Source: Plasmopara viticola (lineage: Eukaryota; Oomycota; Peronosporomycetes; Peronosporales; Peronosporaceae). Taken from it: a stretch of DNA of 64,000 bases. Both the position numbers and the translations under genes were made by a program. The stretch lies in assembly GCA_001695595.3 (NCBI GenBank), contig MBPM02000119.1, forward strand, positions 1-64,000. The letters are read 5' to 3'. The notes beneath the pieces were generated by a model. It ran no database searches. It worked only from the letters and a program-made list of their open reading frames with translations, and had not been told where the DNA came from. Below are positions 58,905 to 64,000 of the stretch, in pieces (position 1 is the stretch's first letter; every line of letters starts with the position of its first letter).

Positions 58905-61900
58905 AGCCCCGCAGACTCTGTCTTCTTCGCCCCCGCCTCTGACACCGCCTTCGCCGCCACCATGGACGCCACACCGAGCCGAATCAACAAGTTCGACGGA
59001 ACGAACTTCCATACGTGGAAGTTCAAGATGCGAATGGTGTTGGAGGAGCGCGACCTCTGGGAAGTTGCGAGCGGGGAGATAAAGCTTGAGCAGCTGAGTA
59101 ACCCGATGGACCAGTCGACCTTTAAGCGTAAGGCTCGAAAGGCGCTGGCGATAATCTGTCTTGCGATGGAGGACTCGCAGCTGCCTCTGGTTCGCTCGGC
59201 CAAGGATGCGTATGATGCATGGTCAAGATTGGAAGGACACTTCGAGAAGAGGAGCCTGGCAAACAAGCTCTTCCTTCGTCGCAGGTTCTTCACGACGATG
59301 ATGGAGGATGGCGACGGTGTGCTAGAGCACATCAACAAGCTCAAGACGTTGGCCGAGCAGCTTGACGCGGTGGGCGCCCCGGTGAGTGAGGACGACCTGG
59401 TAATCACGCTTCTTGGAAGTCTGTGTGATTCGTACCAGTTCCTCATCACGGCGCTGGAGTCGCGCTCGGACACGCTGACATGGGAGCTTGTGACGTCGCG
59501 TCTGTTACACGAAGAGATGAAACGCAAGGAACAAGGTGGCGGCGTCGATGGAGCCGCGCACGGGCAAGGACAAGCGTTTGTGACGTCGGACAACGGACGG
59601 CGCAAGGGACGACAAGCGACTGCTAAGGCCAGCAGTGCGTGCCATTACTGTGGAGAACACGGGCATTGGATCGCCAAGTGCCCCGTGAGAATTCGTGAAA
59701 ACGCAGATCGACAACGGCCAGCACAGCGTGCAAATATCGCGCAGAGCGAAGTCGACTCTGGTGATTTTCTCTTCTCGGTTGGTGGAAACTCAAGCACCAC
59801 CTAGTCGAGTTGCGTATGGCTGGTTGACTCGGGTGCAACGCAGCACATGACTTTTTCAAGAGAGTTCATGAGAAATTACAGGAAATTCCTCCGGTGGATG
59901 TACATCTCGCAGACGACGGTGTTGTTCAAGCGATCGGGACTGGCGACATTATAATGTCTATGAAGACGGCCCACGAAACAAGAAGGGCATGCTTCGTGGA
60001 GTGTGGCATATTCCAAAGCTATCGCGCAATCTTTTCTCTGTTGGACGATTTACAAAAGATGTTGGACCAGTCACGTTCGAAGCCGATGGCTGTTTTGCGC
60101 AGGCAAAGGGAATGCAGTGGAAGCTTGGAGCCCGCGAGGGCAAAGGGCTGTTTAAACTGTGTATGACGCCAGTCAGCACCAACGAAGCCAATGTGACAAG
60201 CTCGTCGGGATGTCATGGGGACACCACTTCGTACCTCTGGCACCTTCGACTTGGGCACATTGGACATAGTGGTCTGGAAACTATCGTCAAGAAAAACTAT
60301 GGTGTTGGCATTGACCTCGCTTCCGTGAAACAGTGGGGGCTGTGTGATGGTTGTGCACTTGGCAAACAAACGCGAGTGAGTTTTATGCCAAAGTCGCCTT
60401 ATCATGCAAAGAAACTGTTGGAAGTAATTCACAGTGATGTGTGTGGACCTATGCAGTCGACGACTTTTAGCGGCAAGCGGTATTTTGTCACTTTCACCGA
60501 CGAGTACTCGCACTTTACAACGGTATTTTTGCTGCGAAACAAGTCTGAAGTTGCCACCAAATTTGCCGAGTTTGTTGCGTTTGCCGAAACTCAGACTGGC
60601 AAAATTTGTCAAAGTACTTCGCTGCGATAATGGAGGTGAGTACACATCGGGTGACATGGCCAAGTTCTGCAAGCGACGTGGTATCGAGCAGAAGTTTACG
60701 CCTCCTTATACACCACAGCTTAATGGAGTGGCTGAACGCATAAACCGGACTTTGGTGGAATGTGCAAGATGCATGATCGAGCACGCTGGACTTCCAAAGA
60801 CTTATTGGGGAGAGGCTGTTATGACCTCCGCTTTCCTTCGCAATCGTTGCCCGACGCGAGGTATTGCTATGGATAAATCGCCATACCAAGTTTGGACTAA
60901 AAGAAGACCTGTGCTGACGAATTTGAAGGTTTTCGGATGCCATGCTTTTGTCTCGATTCCGAAGGAAAAGCGCAGCAAGTTTGACGCTCGGTCAGTACGC
61001 TGTCGATTTCTTGGCTACTCGGAACATGAGAAAGCGTATCGATTTGAAGAAATAGAAAGTGGTCGTGTGCTGGCGAGTCGTGACGCAAAGTTTATGGAAG
61101 ATACTTTTGACAGTGGGAGGAGCAACCGTCGCTACAATGAAGTTGTTGTTCAGGATGATGATGAAGCGACCGATCAGGAATCCTCACAGCATGACCAGAT
61201 GGAATACGAAGCCGAGGAATCTGCGCAGGAAGAAGAGGTTGAGCCTGGCAGTAAGCGTCACCAACGGACCCATTCGCTCGAAAAAGCAACTGAAGTGCCA
61301 AGGTCTAAACGACAAAGTCGATATCAATCATTTGAAGAAATGTCAGCCACAGCGCAAGACTTTGAGGCTGCGTACGTTGTGGATTCAGTGGGAGAATTGC
61401 CGACCACCTTTAAGTCGGCGATGGAATCCGACGACGCAGCTAAATGGAAGAAGGCATGCGATTCGGAAATGGACTCGCTACAAAAGAACAAGACATGGAC
61501 GCTCGTACCACTACCAAAAGGACGCAAGGCAATCGGCAATCGATGGGTGTTTCGTGTCAAGGAGAATCAAGCCGGCGAAGTCGAGCGATTCAAAGCGCGT
61601 TTGGTGGCCAAAGGGTTCTCTCAAAAATTCGGCATTGATTATGAAGAAACGTTTGCACCTGTGGCCAAGTTTACGTCGATTCGGATTTTACTCAGTCTGG
61701 CTGCCAAGTACGGACTCGCACTTCATCAGATGGATGTCAAAACAGCGTTTCTCAACGGCCAGCTTGACGAAGATATCTACATGACGCAGCCTGACGGCTT
61801 TACAGACAAGGCCAACCCAGACTACGTGTGCAAGTTACAGCGGTCACTGTACGGGCTGAAGCAATCGCCTCGCATGTGGAACAAAACCATTGACGACTTC

Positions 61901-63032
61901 ATGTTGGGCCTGGACTTCAAGAAGTGTGAATCTGATCACTGCGTGTATGTGAAGCGGGATGGCCATAACATGATGTTCGTAGCACTTTACGTCGACGATC
62001 TAATTTTGGCCTGCAATGCTAGCAAGATGCTCCAGGAAACCAAGCACGCACTCAGCAAACGATTCGAGATGACGGCTTTGGGGCAACTTCACTTCTTTCT
62101 TGGAATTGAGATCGAGCAAAATTTGAAGATCGGGACTCTGACGATGCGGCAAACCAAGTTCGCGTGCGAAATTTTAACCAAGTTCAATATGGAAAAGAGC
62201 AAGCCCGTCAGAACTCCGCAAGATCCAGGACTCAAACTTACCAAGTCAATGTGCGAAGGAGGATGCAAACACGGTGAAACCATGACCGGTGTGCCATATC
62301 GAAATGCTATTGGTTGCCTGATGTATCTTATGGTCGGTACGCGTCCGGATCTCGCTGCGGCAGTGGGGGTACTCAGCCAATTTGCAGCAGACCCATGTCC
62401 GACACACTGGCAAGCGTTAAAAAGAGTCTTCAGGTATATCCAAGGTACAAGGACGCACGGTATTGAATTTCAAGCAGCGAATCATGATCAATTGCAAGGA
62501 TTTTCGGATGCGGACTGGGCCGGAGATACAATGTCGCGAAGGAGTACAAGCGGCTACGCCTTTATGATGAGCGGTGGATGTGTCAGCTGGAAGAGCAAGA
62601 AACAGCGTACGGTGGCACTGTCGTCTACGGAAGCTGAATACATGGCATTGTCAGAGGCTACGCAAGAGGCAATATGGCTCAAGGCGTTTATGTGTGAGCT
62701 GGGAGAGATGTCCCCGGATACAGCGGTCAAGATTTATGAAGATAATCAAGGCTCGATTGCACTAGAACCCGGAAGCTCATACACGAACCAAGCACATCGA
62801 CATTCGATACCATTTTGTACGTGAAAAGGTTGAAGATGGTCAAGTGATTCTCGAGTACATCTCTACTCTCGACATGCTTGCCGACATAATGACCAAGCCG
62901 ATTCCTGCGATGCAGTTTTGTGTACTCCGAAGCAAGCTTGGTATACAGAAGGCGAAGGCTGACGAGTCGAGTGGGAGTGTTGTCGAAGATGCTGTAAAAG
63001 TAACGCCTCGACCAGCGACTTCATACCGGTAA
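58896..63032 (+). pseudogene. C10 gag-pol pseudogene (group II)
   Basis: The gag is open for 302 codons (MSPSPADSVFFA; zinc knuckle CHYCGEHGHWIAKC near 59638) and ends at TAG 59802-59804, just before the protease WLVDSGATQHM, where C9 reads through. Further frameshifts lie near 59883, 59975 and 60600. From about 60600 a long frame to 62764 holds the integrase (CDNGGEYTSGDM, LNGVAERINRTLVE), RT ([19 protein letters not shown]) and RNase H ([21 protein letters not shown]). A 5-bp deletion near 62765 shifts the end. The final frame (HIDIRYHFVREKVEDG-type, [16 protein letters not shown]) continues through the polypurine region GAGTGGGAG into the 3' LTR and stops at 63030-63032. Confidence 0.92.
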
Positions 63033-63240
63033 GTACCGGTATCTGCAATCAGTTGATGACTGACTTAAAGAGCGGGTTCAAGATGGGCAAAAGATCGGTT
63101 TCGGGATGGGAAGATGATTGCGCCCGGATGGTGAGTCATTCTGATTGGCTTATAGGTAGCATGTAGTTGTGAACTAAGGACCATTAAATATATTTACTTT
63201 GCATTTTGCCATCTTTAGCTCAAGTGACCTTTATTCAATA
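62978..63240 (+). repeat. 3' LTR of C10 (type D, 17-bp deletion)
   Basis: It matches the 5' LTR but lacks 17 bp between two copies of ATTGGCTTA. It is followed by TTCGG, the right target duplication. Confidence 0.93.
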
Positions 63241-63248
63241 TTCGGTAC

Positions 63249-63691
63249 TGTTGAAAAGGTCGAAGTATGCACTAGTTGGCAAAATGCTATTGAATAAAGG
63301 TCACTTGAGCTGAAGATGGCAAAATGCAAAGTAAATATATTTAATGGTCCTTAGTTCACAACTACATGCTACCTCTAAGCCAATCAGAATGACTCACCAT
63401 CCGGGCGCAATCATCTTCCCATCCCGAAACCGATCTTTTGCCCATCTTGAACCCGCTCTTTAAGTCAGTCCTCAACTGATTGCAGATACCGGTACTTACC
63501 GGTATGAAGTCGCTGGTCGAGGCGTTACTTTTACAGCATCTTCGACAACAAATGCAAAGTGAATATATTTAAAAAGGTCCTTAGTTCACAACTACATGCT
63601 ACCTCTAAGCCAATGATTTATCTAAGCCAATCAGAACAACTCACCATCCGGCGCAATCATCTTCCCATCCCGAAACCGATCATTTGCTCAT
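63249..63691 (-). repeat. Minus-strand type D' LTR, interrupted by a solo LTR
   Basis: TGTTGAAAAGGTCGAAGTAT and GCACTAGTTGGCAAAATGC (63249-63287) continue at 63551 with AATGCAAAGTGAATATATTT, then TAGTTCACAACTACATGC and CATCATCTTCCC-like LTR core, up to about 63691. It is the same variant as the C3 LTR and the 31134-31311 fragment. The left end follows the last bases of C9. Confidence 0.8.
63288..63550 (-). repeat. Solo type D LTR inserted in the D' LTR
   Basis: 263 bp from TATTGAATAAAGG to CTTCGACAACA, bounded by the 5-bp repeat AATGC (63283-63287 and 63551-63555). No internal region is present, so LTR-LTR recombination removed it. It carries the same 17-bp deletion as the C10 3' LTR and lies inverted to it with a 47-bp spacer. 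Confidence 0.92.
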
Positions 63692-63727
63692 CTTTGTTGA
63701 CAAGAATGCGCCTCGACAAGATACTGG

Positions 63728-64000
63728 TGTTGTCGAAGATGCTGTGAAAGTAACGCCTCGACCAGCGACTTCATACCGGTAAGTACCGGTATCTGCAATC
63801 AGTTGATGACTGACTCAGGGAGCGGGTTCAAGATGGGCAAAAGATCGGTTTCATGATGGGAAGATGATTGCGCCCGGATGGGATGATGATTGCGCCCGGA
63901 TGGTGAGTCATTCTGATTGGCTTAGATTAATCATTGGCTTAGAGGTAGCATGTAGTTGCGAACTAAGGACCATTAAATATATTTACTTTGCATTTTGCCA
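63728..64000 (+). repeat. Type D LTR, running off the window
   Basis: Starts TGTTGTCGAAGATGC at 63728 and is 273 bp to the window edge, lacking the last U5 bases. It carries a tandem duplication of about 22 bp around GATGATTGCGCCCGGATGG (63864-63903). It is probably the 5' LTR of another group II element to the right. Confidence 0.88.

Larger units (their letters stand above)
58612..63240 (+). mobile_element. C10: complete but dead group II copia element
   Basis: LTRs at 58612-58891 (280 bp) and 62978-63240 (263 bp) flank gag-pol. The 5-bp direct repeat TTCGG is at 58607-58611 and 63241-63245, so C10 inserted into the RNase H codons of C9. The LTRs differ by two substitutions and a 17-bp deletion in the 3' copy. 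Stops and frameshifts kill the coding region. Confidence 0.94.

Noticed and set aside
31771..63240. Repeat-induced point mutation as the cause of pseudogenes
   Set aside because: The lesions are mostly indels and scattered substitutions, and intact copies lie beside dead ones.

Overview
The window looks like a repeat-rich, gene-poor stretch of a eukaryotic chromosome, most likely from an oomycete (Phytophthora or downy-mildew type). That call rests on the Ty1/copia polyproteins, whose gag start and FNGDN...W..RYMRGVF block I associate with Phytophthora annotations, and on one compact intronless host-type gene. It is an inference, because no single-copy marker gene is present. I see no prokaryotic operons, rRNA, tRNA or CRISPR.

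Region 1 (1-20388) is one continuous tandem satellite with a monomer of almost exactly 100 bp, about 200 copies, open at the left edge. Its left and middle parts are made of well-conserved monomers with re-used multi-monomer blocks. From about 18240 the monomers become strongly diverged, and the array ends at about 20388 against a decayed copia RNase H remnant.

Region 2 (20707-31133) is the only non-repetitive part. It holds one convincing host gene (23029-24885, a 618-aa coiled-coil plus ZZ-type zinc-finger protein), a perfect 29-bp inverted repeat (21177-21248), a 671-bp non-autonomous Mutator-like element with about 92-bp terminal inverted repeats and a 9-bp target duplication (25581-26251), a TA microsatellite and old unrecognisable sequence.

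Region 3 (31134-64000) is a nest of Ty1/copia retrotransposons of two pol lineages. For clarity I name them C1-C10. Group I (C1, C2, C4, C5, C6, C7) and group II (C3, C8, C9, C10) differ in gag-pol, but all preserved 5' ends share the same primer-binding site, complementary to the anticodon arm of initiator tRNA-Met, and in each the gag ATG lies inside that site. Three nested insertions can be read to the base: C5 in C4 (TSD GCGAC), C7 in C6 (TSD CGAAG) and C10 in C9 (TSD TTCGG). C5 (38834-43563) is complete, with an unbroken 1346-codon gag-pol and LTRs differing at one of 339 positions, so it is very young. C7 is nearly intact but frameshifted, and C9 has an open gag-pol whose end was cut off by C10. 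The right edge is a pile of LTRs, including a solo LTR inserted inside another LTR.

Taken together, a large homogenised satellite beside a dense, self-nesting copia cluster resembles a centromeric, pericentromeric or other heterochromatic domain. The copia link is notable because centromeres of Phytophthora sojae are reported to be enriched in a copia-like element. Sequence alone cannot show centromere function.
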